Shown piece by piece: positions 33,409-43,885 of a stretch of 64,000 nucleotides of DNA. The position numbers and the translations under genes are program-made. The notes under the pieces are model-generated. The model ran no database searches and was not told the DNA's origin. It saw only the letters and a list, made by a program, of their open reading frames with translations. The DNA comes from Thermoclostridium stercorarium subsp. stercorarium DSM 8532 (GTDB lineage: Bacteria > Bacillota > Clostridia > DSM-8532), in NCBI RefSeq assembly GCF_000331995.1, contig NC_020134.1:434001-498000 (forward strand). The letters are read 5' to 3'. Numbering within the stretch: the stretch's first letter is position 1; each line of letters opens with the position of its first letter.

Positions 33409-36400
33409 ATGCCTGCAAATTTTGAATTTTTAAAGGATAAGGCAGAATATAAATTATTTTCCCAGGCCTGTATTGAAGCTGAACGGGTGCTTGCCACGTC
33501 TCCGGCGATGGCCGCCATCGGTTGCCGTAAGGCTTTGGAGCTTGCGGTAAAATGGGTATATTCTGCTGATAATACCATGAAAATGCCATATAAAGACAAT
33601 TTGCAGGCATTAATTCATGAGCCTACTTTTAGATCTGCCGTAGCCACACAGACTTGGGAAAAACTCCGCTACATAATTAAACTGGGCAACCTTGCCGTTC
33701 ATACTGAAAAATCTGTCAGCAGGGACGAAGCTGTTTTGGCATTGTCTGCTCTTTTTGAGTTTGTTCAATGGATAGATTATTGCTATGGTACCGATTATAA
33801 AGAGCGCAGCTTTAATGAAAGAAATGTACCTGATGAAAAAGTTAGCCTTAACGAAGCCAAGATCAGGGAAATGAACAGCCTGATTGAACAAAAAGAGTCC
33901 GAAATTGAGGCTTTGCGCGCCAAAGTGGCTGAAATGAGCGCAAAGCTTACAGCCCAGAGAACCATAAACAAAGAAGAAAGGCATTTTAAACCCGTTGAAA
34001 TTACAGAATTTCTTACCCGCAAGAAGTATATCGACGTGGAACTTAAAAACCTTGGCTGGGTTTTCGGCGACGATGTCCAGGAAGAAGTAGAGCTCACCGG
34101 TATGCCGAATCCCCGGGGTATAGGTTATGCCGATTATGTCCTTTACGGAAAGGACGGGTTGCCTCTTGCTGTTATCGAAGCAAAGCGAACATCGAAAGAT
34201 CCGAAGCTGGGAACTCAGCAAGCGAAACTCTATGCTGACTGTCTGGAAAGGATGACAGGCAGAAGACCAATTATTTTCACTACGAACGGCTTTGAAACAT
34301 ATATCTGGGACGATGTAACCTCTCCCCAGCGCAAGGTAAGCGGCATATTTTCAAAGGCTGACCTTGAAAAGCTAATAAATCGCCGTAAAGAAAGAAAACC
34401 TCTGAGGGAAATTCCCATAGACGATAAAATAACGGACCGTTATTATCAAAAAGAGGCTATCCGTGCGGTTTGCGACAATATCGAGAAAGGACAGAGAAAA
34501 TTTTTGCTGGTAATGGCTACAGGAACCGGAAAAACCAGAACAGCAGCCAGTTTGACCGATGTTTTGTCTCGAGGAGGATATGTGACGAATGTTTTGTTCC
34601 TCGCAGACAGGGTCGCTCTGGTTAACCAAGCTATAGATGCCTTTAAAAACCATCTTCCGGATATGTCCTTGTGTAATTTTCTCGATAACAAGGATGACAG
34701 GAACGCACGTATTGTGTTTTCAACTTATCCTACCATGCTTAATGCCATTGATACGGGAAAAAACGAGGCAGGGCAGTGTTTGTTCTCTCCTGCCCATTTT
34801 GACTTAATTATTATCGATGAGGCTCACAGAAGCATATTTAGAAAATATCGCGTTATATTTGAGTATTTTGATGCTTTACTGGTTGGTTTAACGGCAACGC
34901 CAAGAAACGAAATTGACCGTAACACTTATGATTTTTTTGAACTGGAAAGAGGTGTTCCTACTTATGCGTACGAGTATGAAACGGCGGTAAATGTTGATCA
35001 TGTTCTGGTTCCGTATCGCAATATAGAGACTAAACTTAAATTTCTTGAGAAAGGTATTGTGTATGATGAACTGTCCGATGAAGATAAAGAACGGTATGAA
35101 GAGGATTTCACCGATGAAGACGGTGGAATGCCTGATTTTATTCCTCCGTCGGAACTGAACGATATCATATTCAACCAATCGACTGTGGATACGGTTCTTG
35201 AAGATCTTATGACAAAGGGAATTAAAGTGGCAGGCGGAGACAGGCTGGGGAAAACCATTATATTTGCGCAAAACAAAGACCATGCTCAGTTTATCGTTGA
35301 CAGATTTAATGCGCTGTATCCGCAGTATAAAGGCAACTTTGCAAAACGCGTTGTCTGTGATGATTATTATGCTGAAACTATTATCAGGGATTTCAAAGAT
35401 CCTGATAAAGAACCACACATAGCCGTTTCGGTTGATATGCTGGATACAGGTATTGATGTACCGGAAGTTGTTAATTTGGTGTTCTTCAAACGTGTCCGTT
35501 CCAAGGTAAAATTCTGGCAGATGATTGGACGCGGAACAAGGTTGTGCAAGGATTTGTTCGGACCGGGCCAGGACAAGCAATACTTTTTAATATTTGATTA
35601 TCTCAGTAATTTTGAGTTTTTCAGGACTCATAAGGACGGTATTGAAAGCGGCGAAACTCCAAGCATTACCGAAGCAATTTTCGCCAAAAGGGTACGCTTG
35701 ATTTATAAGCTTCAGGAGTCGGCTTTCATGGGTGAGGAGTATCATAAACTTAGAAATTCGCTCATAGAGACGGTGGTAGCCCAGATAAACGCCTTAAATA
35801 CCGAATTGGTGTCGGTAAAATTGCAGCTGCAGTATGTGGAGAAATATAAAACACCGGAGGCCTTTGTATATCTGTCGGATACGGACAAATATAATCTGAT
35901 TAATTATTTGGCGCCTCTTGTTTATATGGATGACGCCGATGAATTTGCCAAACGGTTTGATAACCTGATGTACGGTCTTATGCTTTCCATAACCGAAAGC
36001 AAGGGAAAATTAAAAAGGGGTAGACAGCAGCTCGTGTCGATTTGCCAAAGCCTCCTGAAAAGATCGACCATTCCTCAGGTAAAGAATAAAATTGAGTTTA
36101 TTAATACCATTATTTCTGAGGATTTTTGGAAGTCGCCGGATATATTGCAGCTTGAAAAAATACGTCTTGAGCTTCGTGATTTGATAAAATTTATCGCTGA
36201 CGATGAGAACGGCAGAAGAGTGATATACACCAATCTTCAGGATGAAGTTATATCGGTAAAAGAGGGGGAAGACATTGGACCGGGATTTGATTTTGAGGAT
36301 TATAAGCTTAAAGTGAACCGTTATATTGAAGAAAATAAAAATCATATAGCCATATATAAACTTAGAAATAATATTCCTCTTACCAAAAGTGATTATGAAG

Positions 36401-36759
36401 AACTGGAGAAAATTCTGATAGGTGAGCTTGGAACGGAGGAGGATTACAGAAGGAAATTCAACGATACCCCCTTTGGCTTGCTTGTCAGGAAAATAGCAAA
36501 ACTGGATCGTCAGGCGGCATTCAGTGCCTTTAGTGAATTTATAAATGATCAGTCCCTGAGTCAGGAACAAATTGTGTTTGTCAGGAAAGTTATCGATTAT
36601 ATTGTCAAGAACGGCTACATTGAGGATATATCGGATTTGATGAAACCGCCGTTTGATAAACCCCACAGTTTTGTTAAGTTATTTGACAGCACAAGGCAGA
36701 AAAAAATTATAGAGACAGTTAAAAAAATAAAAGAAAACGCAATCAAGGTAATCGGTTAA
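33409..36759 (+). CDS. hsdR: Type I restriction endonuclease HsdR with an extra N-terminal DUF4145-like domain
   Basis: The ~1116-residue motor and nuclease subunit. Residues 1-~145 (NFEFLKDKAEYKLFSQACIE...AAIGCRKALELAVKWVY...LAVHTEKSVSRDEAVLAL) look like a DUF4145 domain, followed by a coiled coil (~155-190). The HSDR_N nuclease comes next: YADYVLYGKDGLPLAVIEAKR holds the D...ExK catalytic triad. Then a superfamily 2 translocase: Walker A MATGTGKTRTA, DEAH box IIIDEAHRS, VGLTATPRNEI, and motif VI QMIGRGTRLCKD. The C-terminal ~300 residues bind the M2S core. ATG 33409 follows GGGGTGA; a GTG three codons earlier is less likely. A terminator follows at 36806. Confidence 0.92.
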   Translation: MPANFEFLKDKAEYKLFSQACIEAERVLATSPAMAAIGCRKALELAVKWVYSADNTMKMPYKDNLQALIHEPTFRSAVATQTWEKLRYIIKLGNLAVHTEKSVSRDEAVLALSALFEFVQWIDYCYGTDYKERSFNERNVPDEKVSLNEAKIREMNSLIEQKESEIEALRAKVAEMSAKLTAQRTINKEERHFKPVEITEFLTRKKYIDVELKNLGWVFGDDVQEEVELTGMPNPRGIGYADYVLYGKDGLPLAVIEAKRTSKDPKLGTQQAKLYADCLERMTGRRPIIFTTNGFETYIWDDVTSPQRKVSGIFSKADLEKLINRRKERKPLREIPIDDKITDRYYQKEAIRAVCDNIEKGQRKFLLVMATGTGKTRTAASLTDVLSRGGYVTNVLFLADRVALVNQAIDAFKNHLPDMSLCNFLDNKDDRNARIVFSTYPTMLNAIDTGKNEAGQCLFSPAHFDLIIIDEAHRSIFRKYRVIFEYFDALLVGLTATPRNEIDRNTYDFFELERGVPTYAYEYETAVNVDHVLVPYRNIETKLKFLEKGIVYDELSDEDKERYEEDFTDEDGGMPDFIPPSELNDIIFNQSTVDTVLEDLMTKGIKVAGGDRLGKTIIFAQNKDHAQFIVDRFNALYPQYKGNFAKRVVCDDYYAETIIRDFKDPDKEPHIAVSVDMLDTGIDVPEVVNLVFFKRVRSKVKFWQMIGRGTRLCKDLFGPGQDKQYFLIFDYLSNFEFFRTHKDGIESGETPSITEAIFAKRVRLIYKLQESAFMGEEYHKLRNSLIETVVAQINALNTELVSVKLQLQYVEKYKTPEAFVYLSDTDKYNLINYLAPLVYMDDADEFAKRFDNLMYGLMLSITESKGKLKRGRQQLVSICQSLLKRSTIPQVKNKIEFINTIISEDFWKSPDILQLEKIRLELRDLIKFIADDENGRRVIYTNLQDEVISVKEGEDIGPGFDFEDYKLKVNRYIEENKNHIAIYKLRNNIPLTKSDYEELEKILIGELGTEEDYRRKFNDTPFGLLVRKIAKLDRQAAFSAFSEFINDQSLSQEQIVFVRKVIDYIVKNGYIEDISDLMKPPFDKPHSFVKLFDSTRQKKIIETVKKIKENAIKVIG

Positions 36760-36805
36760 AAGTAGATGAAAAATAGACGGAAAGACACATTTTACTTTTA
36801 CGACT

Positions 36806-36840
36806 AAAAGCCGGGATCATATTACCCTACTCCGGCTTTT
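36806..36840 (+). terminator. Terminator of the hsd operon
   Basis: AAAAGCCGG (36806-36814) pairs with CCGGCTTTT (36832-36840) across a 17-nt loop, ending in a T tract. Confidence 0.7.
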
Positions 36841-36932
36841 CCAGTTGTATTTGTTATTATCTCAGAAATGACATTTTAATTGCTTAAACTATGGCTTATT
36901 TATGTAAACATAACCGCCGATAATAATGATGG

Positions 36933-38327
36933 TTGCATAACCGGCTTATGAAAACTCAAGACGGAATAAGGTTGACTGATATGTTTTCAAAAAAAGAAAT
37001 GATAAAACTTATGATACCGTTAGTTCTCGAACAGATACTGAACGCGACTGTGGGAATGGCTGATACGCTTATGGTGTCTGCGGTTGGTGAAAGTGCGATA
37101 TCCGGAGTTTCACTGGTGGATAATATCAACACACTTCTGTATACACTGTTCTCAGCGCTTTGTAACGGAGGAGCGATTATCACGGCGCATTTTATAGGAA
37201 GCCACAGGGAGGAAGACGCGAGAAATTCGGCTGCAAACCTTATTTTTTCTTCGGGAGTTGTGGCTTTTATATTAGGTATTGTGGCTCTTGCTGGCAATAA
37301 GTTTTTTATTTCATTGTTTTACGGCAGTATTGAACAAAACGTAATGCATTACGCGCGTATTTATTTCTTTTTTTCGGCCTTTGCGTATGTTTTTATCGCG
37401 CTGTACAATTCCTGCTCGTCTTTGTTCAGGGTTATGGGCATAACCAGGGTGTCACTCCTGGCTTCGGTTATGGCAAATATCATTAATATTTGTGGAAACG
37501 CGCTGTTTTTGTTTGTATTTAACTGGGGTGTGGTGGGAATTGCACTGGCAACGCTTATAGCAAAAGCTTCTTCGGCAATGTTTATGGTTTCTGTTTTGAC
37601 CAAACAGGACAGAATAGTTTATTTGGATTTGAAAAAAATATTCCGGCCGAGCTGGGGTATGATAAAGCAAATAATGAGCATAGGCATTCCTAACGGTATT
37701 GAAAGCAGCCTGTTTCAGATTGGCAAGGTACTGGTGTCGGGTATAACTGCCATGCTCGGCACTACGGCAGTCGCAGCCAACGCGGTGGCCGGTACCATTA
37801 CGAATTTTGCAATAATACCGGGAACCGCGGTGAGCCTTGCAATTACGACAGTGGTCGGGCAGATTGCGGGTGCAGGCGACAACAAACTGGCGGTGAAGAA
37901 GGCGCGTACATTGCTTTTATGGAGCTATCTGTGTATGGGTATTACCTGTATGCTGCTGTTTGCTTTGTGCCCTTATATTGTTTCATTGTATAACCTGGAA
38001 GAAGTTACGAAGGATTTGGCATTGGAAATCATAAAATTTTTCAGTATTGTTTGCCTGTTGCTTTGGTCGCCCAGTTTTATAATCCCCAGCGCCCTGCGCG
38101 CCGTTAAGGAAGTAAAGTATACAATGGTTGTTTCAATTGCGTCTATGTGGATTTGGCGGATTTTACTGGCGTATGTGTTCGCCATTCACATGGATATCGG
38201 GATTCTGGGCGTTTGGATGGCGATGGGGGTTGACTGGCTTTGCAGAAGCATCTGCTTTTATATCCGGTTCTTTCACGGGAAATGGCAGAACAGGCCGGTA
38301 CTGGAACCGGAGCGGGAAAACGTCTGA
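36933..38327 (+). CDS. MATE family multidrug/toxin efflux transporter
   Basis: The ~460-residue protein has twelve predicted membrane segments in two six-helix halves, with the MATE pattern: SKKEMIKLMIPLVLEQILNA at the N-terminus, GMADTLMVSAVGESAISGVS, and in the second half MSIGIPNGIESSLFQIGKVL and a FSIVCLLLWSPSFIIPSALR segment. It exports cationic compounds using a Na+ or H+ gradient. The start may be TTG 36933 or ATG 36948; neither has a strong ribosome-binding site. It converges on the histidine kinase gene, with 16 bases between stops. Confidence 0.9.
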   Translation: MHNRLMKTQDGIRLTDMFSKKEMIKLMIPLVLEQILNATVGMADTLMVSAVGESAISGVSLVDNINTLLYTLFSALCNGGAIITAHFIGSHREEDARNSAANLIFSSGVVAFILGIVALAGNKFFISLFYGSIEQNVMHYARIYFFFSAFAYVFIALYNSCSSLFRVMGITRVSLLASVMANIINICGNALFLFVFNWGVVGIALATLIAKASSAMFMVSVLTKQDRIVYLDLKKIFRPSWGMIKQIMSIGIPNGIESSLFQIGKVLVSGITAMLGTTAVAANAVAGTITNFAIIPGTAVSLAITTVVGQIAGAGDNKLAVKKARTLLLWSYLCMGITCMLLFALCPYIVSLYNLEEVTKDLALEIIKFFSIVCLLLWSPSFIIPSALRAVKEVKYTMVVSIASMWIWRILLAYVFAIHMDIGILGVWMAMGVDWLCRSICFYIRFFHGKWQNRPVLEPERENV

Positions 38328-38343
38328 ACTGCCAACAATGCTC

Positions 38344-40185
38344 TTAGTATATGACGCTTTTATTTTGAAAGTGTTCTGTTTTTTCAGGCATATTTCCGGT
38401 TTTATTCAACGGAAGTTTTATCCTTACTGTTGTGCCTTCGTTGTACTTGCTTATGTATTCCAGGCCGTACGCGTCACCATAGATAAGCTTAATTCTTTCC
38501 ACAACGTTTTTAATTCCATAGCCGCTTTTGCTGTCCAGTATCTGCCCGTAATTTATTTTTTCAATGATATTTTCGGGTATGCCTTTTCCGTTGTCCTGTA
38601 CAGACAGTATAATGTTGTCCCCCTCGATACTGCCCGAAATTCTTATTATTCCCGTGCCTTCGTCTTTTTCCATAATTCCGTGTATTATGGAATTTTCCAC
38701 AATGGGTTGCAGGATTATTTTAGGTAAGAGTATATCCATAAATTCATCAGGCACGTTTATTTCAAATTTGATTTTATTCCTGAACCTCATGTTCTGAATG
38801 GAAACATAGGCCGAAACGTGTTCCAGTTCTTCACGCAGCGTAATGAAATCTTCACCTTTGCTTAAATTTGTCCTGTAAAATTTTGTAAGGGAATGAATGA
38901 CTTCGTCGATTTCACATACCTTGTTCTTTTTTGACAGGCGATTGATAAGCTCAAGGGTATTGTAAAGGAAATGCGGATTTATCTGGGCCTGCAATACCTT
39001 TAGTTCCGCAGCTTTAAGCCTTTGTCCCGACTGATACTGTTCTTCCATGAGAAGTTTTATTTTTGAGATCATGTAATTATAGTCAAGAATGAGTTCGCCG
39101 ATTTCATCATTACCTCCGGTGTTCATCAAAGGTTCCAGAACGCCCTGCTGTACTTTGTGCATCTGGTTTTTCAGCGTTTGAATACGCTTTGTCATAAAGT
39201 GGGCGATGGAAAAGGCAAGCAGGTAAGCAATCAGGCTTATGATCAGCATCATGAGTAAAAGCTGGTTCATTGTGTTTTTGATTTTGTCGGTAACAAGTTT
39301 TTCGGGAATTACGGTAATCATTTTCCAGTCAGTATTGTGAATAAGTTTTGCCCTGAACCTGATTTTTTCATTGTTTAAAATCACCCACTCAAACCCGGAA
39401 TCGTTATCATCGGCTGAAGCTATTATATCATGGGGAATATGGTATCTTAACACAAGCTCATTGTCCGAGGCGGCGACAATTTCACCAAGGGAGTTTTCCA
39501 GATAGGTCAGCCCGCCTTCTATGGTATTGGCATTGTCAATAACCTGCTCAAAGTCTTTTTTATTAAAATCAATTCTAAGAACGCCGAGTTTTTCCTTGTA
39601 ATTTACGGTATTAAGGATAAAACGCGCAATTGACAGCACCTCAGGATCGTTGTTTTCATCCTGAAGCAGCTGCGAGGGAATATACGCCAGTGTAAAGGTA
39701 TAATCATGCATCCGGTTATACCATTCGGTGTCAATGATTTCGTCAAAACTGAAAAGGTTAACGTTTTCAGTGGAATAAACAAGCCCTGACGGGACGTATA
39801 ACCGTACCTTTTCAATATCCTCCTTATCCTCAAAGGATTTGAGGTATTTGGTCAAAAACATCATGTCTTCAATCTGATCAGAGACAGGATAGTCATTAAT
39901 GTTTTTCTTAAGAATCTCGGAAATCGATTGTTCATTGTAGATGACATCGGCAACTCTGATAATGTGATTTAACTTGTTGGAAAGAAAGTCAAAGGTTTGA
40001 TCAAAGCTTCTTTCTGCAGAATAATTGGTATTGGACATTATGATGCCCGATATTTCCATGTTGAATAGCCAGTAAAAAGTTACAAACGGGACAAGAATAA
40101 GCAGGATATAGGACAACAATAGCTTTTGTTTGAGTTTTAAGCTGAAAAAGAAATTCAGAAAACCGGGCGTATGGAGCTTAGTCAT
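38344..40185 (-). CDS. YesM-type sensor histidine kinase
   Basis: The 613-residue membrane kinase has an N-terminal helix (~20-42, LLLSYILLILVPFVTFYWLF), an extracellular sensor of ~265 residues, a second helix (~305-330), a HAMP domain, then the His_kinase region QINPHFLYNTLELINRL with the phospho-His near residue 405, and a HATPase with IVENSIIHGIMEK and VQDNGKGIPE. Its 3' end is close to the MATE gene. It overlaps the response-regulator gene by 4 bases (ATGA), so they are made together. YesM/YesN pairs usually sense extracellular sugars and switch on nearby importer genes, here 43886-47390. Confidence 0.9.
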   Translation of the reverse strand: MTKLHTPGFLNFFFSLKLKQKLLLSYILLILVPFVTFYWLFNMEISGIIMSNTNYSAERSFDQTFDFLSNKLNHIIRVADVIYNEQSISEILKKNINDYPVSDQIEDMMFLTKYLKSFEDKEDIEKVRLYVPSGLVYSTENVNLFSFDEIIDTEWYNRMHDYTFTLAYIPSQLLQDENNDPEVLSIARFILNTVNYKEKLGVLRIDFNKKDFEQVIDNANTIEGGLTYLENSLGEIVAASDNELVLRYHIPHDIIASADDNDSGFEWVILNNEKIRFRAKLIHNTDWKMITVIPEKLVTDKIKNTMNQLLLMMLIISLIAYLLAFSIAHFMTKRIQTLKNQMHKVQQGVLEPLMNTGGNDEIGELILDYNYMISKIKLLMEEQYQSGQRLKAAELKVLQAQINPHFLYNTLELINRLSKKNKVCEIDEVIHSLTKFYRTNLSKGEDFITLREELEHVSAYVSIQNMRFRNKIKFEINVPDEFMDILLPKIILQPIVENSIIHGIMEKDEGTGIIRISGSIEGDNIILSVQDNGKGIPENIIEKINYGQILDSKSGYGIKNVVERIKLIYGDAYGLEYISKYNEGTTVRIKLPLNKTGNMPEKTEHFQNKSVIY

Positions 40186-41771
40186 AGTTTCATCCTGACC
40201 TTTTCCCTATATTCCGACGGATTATATCCGGTATACTTTTTAAAAATTTTGGCAAAATAATTCCCGTCGCTGTATCCGACTGATTTTGCTATACTGTCTA
40301 TTTTGACGCCGGGATCCATTAACAGCTCTTTGGCTTTTTCCATACGAACTTCGGTTATATACCGGTTTACGGTTTTCCCGGTTTTTTCCTTAAAAAAGGC
40401 GCACAGGTAGCCGACAGACATGAAGTTTGCCTCGCTTATCTGAGCCAGGGATAGACGGGGATTTGCATAATTAAGCCTGATATAATTTTTTATTTTTGCC
40501 ACGGCGTCATGGCTCTGCATTTGTTCAGCAATGCGATGAAAGTACAGGTTTATTTTGTCTATAAGGAAACTTTCCAGTCCGGTCAGTGTTTTTATGTTTG
40601 AAATCATATACCAATAAAAATCCTGATTTTTGTCAAGACTTACCTGTTCCTTAAGGGAAAAGGTCTCGAGGATTACCAGAAAGCGGTGGTAGATATTCTT
40701 CACATTATTTATAAGAGTCTGGTCATGCTGTCTTATTTCGGCGGTCAGTTGTTTTATTGTGTCTATTGCGCCGTCCCTGTCCCTATGGGCAAGGTGCTGC
40801 TGGAACCTGTCCACAAGCTCTTCATCCAGTGAATACTCAGGTTTTTTACCTTCGGTGTAAAAGGTATATTTCAATTCATCATGAAAGAAAAATTTCTGCA
40901 ATGCAAGAACCGACATATTGTAAGATTTGAACACGTTTTTAAACCCGATTACCGGTAATCCTGCGGAGATACTTGCGCGGGCATTTGGGATATTGGCTTC
41001 AAAATGTTCGGAAAGGCTTTTAACAATACTATGTAATTTCGAGTACGGGATTTCACCATTGCTGTACAGATGAAACAGAATATGGCCGGAATCCTTTGTC
41101 CCTATAATGGCCTGTGCATTATTTGACTGCAGTATGTTATTGATTATATTAATTGCCGAGGCATGGACAAAACTCTGATCCAGATGATTGTCGCTCCGGT
41201 ATGTAAATTCAATCAGTACGGTTATGAAATGGGTTTCGTCCGAAAAGTACATCTGTAGTATATCCATATTCTTTTTCACGGCTTCAATGTTAAGATTTGG
41301 CCTTGTGAGCTGAAGGGCCAGCTCGTTTTTTATTATGGGAATGCTGTTTTCATATTTGTTTTTAATGGAATTGGAATACCGGTTTCTTTCCTCTTCTTCC
41401 TTTATCTGGCTTACTGCCTTCTTTATTGACGACAGGAGCTCGTCGTAAACTATGGGTTTTTCGACATAACTGATTGCGTTCAGATAAATGGCAGATTTTA
41501 AGTATTCCTTGTCGGAATAACCGCTTAAAAATATAATCCTGCATTTGGGATTCAGTTCACGAAGTTTGTAGGCAAGCGTGATGCCGTCCATTCTCGGCAT
41601 TCTGACGTCGGTTATAATAATATCGGGATTGAAGGTGGATGAAATCTCAAGAGCTTCAATGCCGTCGTCGGCTCCCTTTACTTCATCTATTCCCAGGGCT
41701 TTCCACGGGTAATCCTCCAGAATGCCCTCCTTCGTATAGGGTTCGTCATCAACGACGAGTAATTTTATCAT
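40182..41771 (-). CDS. YesN-type response regulator with AraC output domain
   Basis: The 529-residue regulator has a receiver domain (LLVVDDEPYTKEG; phospho-Asp55 in IIITDVRMPRMDG; Lys in SYVEKPIVYDELL), a long linker typical of YesN, and a C-terminal AraC domain with two helix-turn-helices (LSLAQISEANFMSVGYLCAF and IDSIAKSVGYSDGNYFAKIF, then KKYTGYNPSEYREKV). It partners the overlapping kinase. Its start is 68 bases from the left end of ISL3 copy 2, so the divergent promoter region toward the ABC importer has been pushed 1.9 kb away. Confidence 0.92.
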   Translation of the reverse strand: MIKLLVVDDEPYTKEGILEDYPWKALGIDEVKGADDGIEALEISSTFNPDIIITDVRMPRMDGITLAYKLRELNPKCRIIFLSGYSDKEYLKSAIYLNAISYVEKPIVYDELLSSIKKAVSQIKEEEERNRYSNSIKNKYENSIPIIKNELALQLTRPNLNIEAVKKNMDILQMYFSDETHFITVLIEFTYRSDNHLDQSFVHASAINIINNILQSNNAQAIIGTKDSGHILFHLYSNGEIPYSKLHSIVKSLSEHFEANIPNARASISAGLPVIGFKNVFKSYNMSVLALQKFFFHDELKYTFYTEGKKPEYSLDEELVDRFQQHLAHRDRDGAIDTIKQLTAEIRQHDQTLINNVKNIYHRFLVILETFSLKEQVSLDKNQDFYWYMISNIKTLTGLESFLIDKINLYFHRIAEQMQSHDAVAKIKNYIRLNYANPRLSLAQISEANFMSVGYLCAFFKEKTGKTVNRYITEVRMEKAKELLMDPGVKIDSIAKSVGYSDGNYFAKIFKKYTGYNPSEYREKVRMKL

Positions 41772-41838
41772 TCTTCCACCCGCCAGCGATTAAATTCCGA
41801 CTGAGTTTATAAATATTGTACTTTACACGAAAAAATAA

Positions 41839-43719
41839 GGTTCTTTCCAGAGTTAGTTGATTTAATATAAAAGTATGGTATAATGAAAAAGTATTAAACA
41901 AAAGAAAAGAGGTAATTTTATGGATGAGTTTATTAAGCAGTTAGATCAAAATCTAGACTACATTTGTCATGAAATAATTAATGGCAGATGCTATATAACA
42001 GTAGCTTCCAACCGTAAAGAAGTAATATGTCCATTCTGCGGTTGGCCATCATCCAAAACACATTCCACATATAGCAGAACCTTTCAGGATCTTCCAATAC
42101 AAGGTAATAAGGTATTTATTATTATGCGTAATAGAAAGATGTTTTGTAATAATCCTGACTGTAATCATACTACTTTTGCAGAAAGATTTGATTTCATTTC
42201 CGATAAGGCGAAGAAAACACAACGCCTTGAGGATGAAATTGTACGCCTGTCATTAAATTGCAGTTCTGTTGCGGCGTCTAAAACTCTGAGGGAGAATGTT
42301 GCGGATGTTGGTAAAAGTACTATCTGCAACCTCTTAAAAAAAAGAAATACCTGTTGTTGATAAGGAGAATGTAATAGCTGTCTGCATTGATGATTTCGCC
42401 ATTAGGAAACGTGAAAGCTATGGAACAATTATGGTGGATATCTCCAAACGTCAAATAATTGATATGATTAACTCAAGAGATTATGAAACTGTCTGCAAGT
42501 GGCTAAAAACATACCCAAATCTTCATGTGGTATCGAGAGACGGGTCTGTCACCTATAATAATGCAATTGCAGATGCACATCCGGGGGCTTTACAAATAAG
42601 TGATCGTTTTCACTTACTGAAGAATCTGACCTCATATGGGAAGGAGTATCTAAAAAAGAAGCTAAAGCCACAAATCTTAATACAAGCGGTTAGTCAGGAA
42701 ACTTCCAATGAAGGAACAGGAACAATTAAACAGGCAGATGAAAATAGAAAACTTACATTAAAAGAGAAATATGAGCGGATAGAACAACTTCTAGCAGCAG
42801 GAAAGTGCAAAACAGCAATCTGCCAAAGCATAAATATGGATATACGGGCTTATGATAGGCTGATGTCAATGACGCCCGAAGAAAGAGAATCTTCATTTCA
42901 AACAAAGATGATGACCGTGCACGAAGAGAAAGTGAAACAAAAAATGGAACGTGTGAATGAAGTGCGTGAGTTAAAGAAAATAGGTTGTAGCAATCATGAG
43001 ATATCCAGACGTACTGGACTTAATAGATCAACAATTCGGAGATATCTTGATGAAAACTTTAATCCAGTCCATGCTTCCTATGGCAAAAAGAAAAACGGGA
43101 AACTAACACCATACATAAAAGAAATTGATGAATGTCTTGAGAAAGGGATTATGGGTTCTGAGATTGAAAAAAAGATACGTGGGATGGGATATGATGGTTC
43201 ATCATCAACTGTGCGGCAGTACATAACAGATTGGAAAAGGTGTAGAAAATTATATTACGATAGAAGTAGAGAAGGTGGAAGAAAAACGGAAACAATTGAA
43301 AGAAAAAATATTTTTAAGCTATTATACCACCCAATAGAGAATGTGAAGTCAATCAGCCGGGAACAATTTGAAAGGATATGCAATGAATATCCTTGTTTTG
43401 AAAAGATACATAGTATAATATGGGAATTTAAAGGACTTCTCACTGGTAAAAATGTTGACGCACTCGATAAATGGATGGAGAAAGCAAAAAAGCTAGGTAT
43501 ACCGGAAATAGACAGTTTTATATGTGGACTTGAACGGGATTTGGATGCCGTGAGGAATGCGATAAAATATGAATATAGCAATGGGCTTGTAGAAGGGAGT
43601 ATTAATAAACTGAAGGTAATAAAACGAGTTATGTATGGGCGATGCAGTTTTGAAACATTAAGAACCAAAACTCTCCGGCTTGAAAAAATGCGATTGCTCA
43701 ACTAACTCTGGAAAGAACC
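41839..43719 (+). mobile_element. ISL3-family insertion sequence, copy 2 (1881 bp)
   Basis: Same length, ends and encoded proteins as copy 1 at 24658; I see no base difference. The flanks contain AAAAAATA at 41830-41837 and 43720-43727, a likely 8-base target duplication, but an extra A (41838) lies between it and the left end. The element separates the YesM/YesN genes from the ABC importer genes. Confidence 0.93.
41920..43705 (+). CDS. ISL3 transposase, copy 2, in two frames across an A8 tract
   Basis: Identical to the transposase of copy 1: zinc-binding N-terminal frame 41920-42360 and DDE catalytic frame to 43705, joined at the A8 run 42337-42344. The identical shift in both copies argues against an isolated inactivating mutation in one copy, unless both come from one recent donor supplied with transposase in trans. 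Confidence 0.85.
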
Positions 43720-43885
43720 AAAAAATATATCAAGTCGCCCAGTTTTATAAGAACCATCCATTAAAATACTACCCATAAATCTTAATATTTTTCTGATGTG
43801 ACTATGTTATTATAAAACTGAAGAAGATATTGCCAAAATACCGGAAATATGGCACCGAATTGGTTTAACATCCGGGGAGGACGCT

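Noticed and set aside
34888-35580. Leftward 230-codon frame within hsdR.
   Set aside because: It lies wholly within the helicase motifs of hsdR and has no domain or ribosome-binding site.
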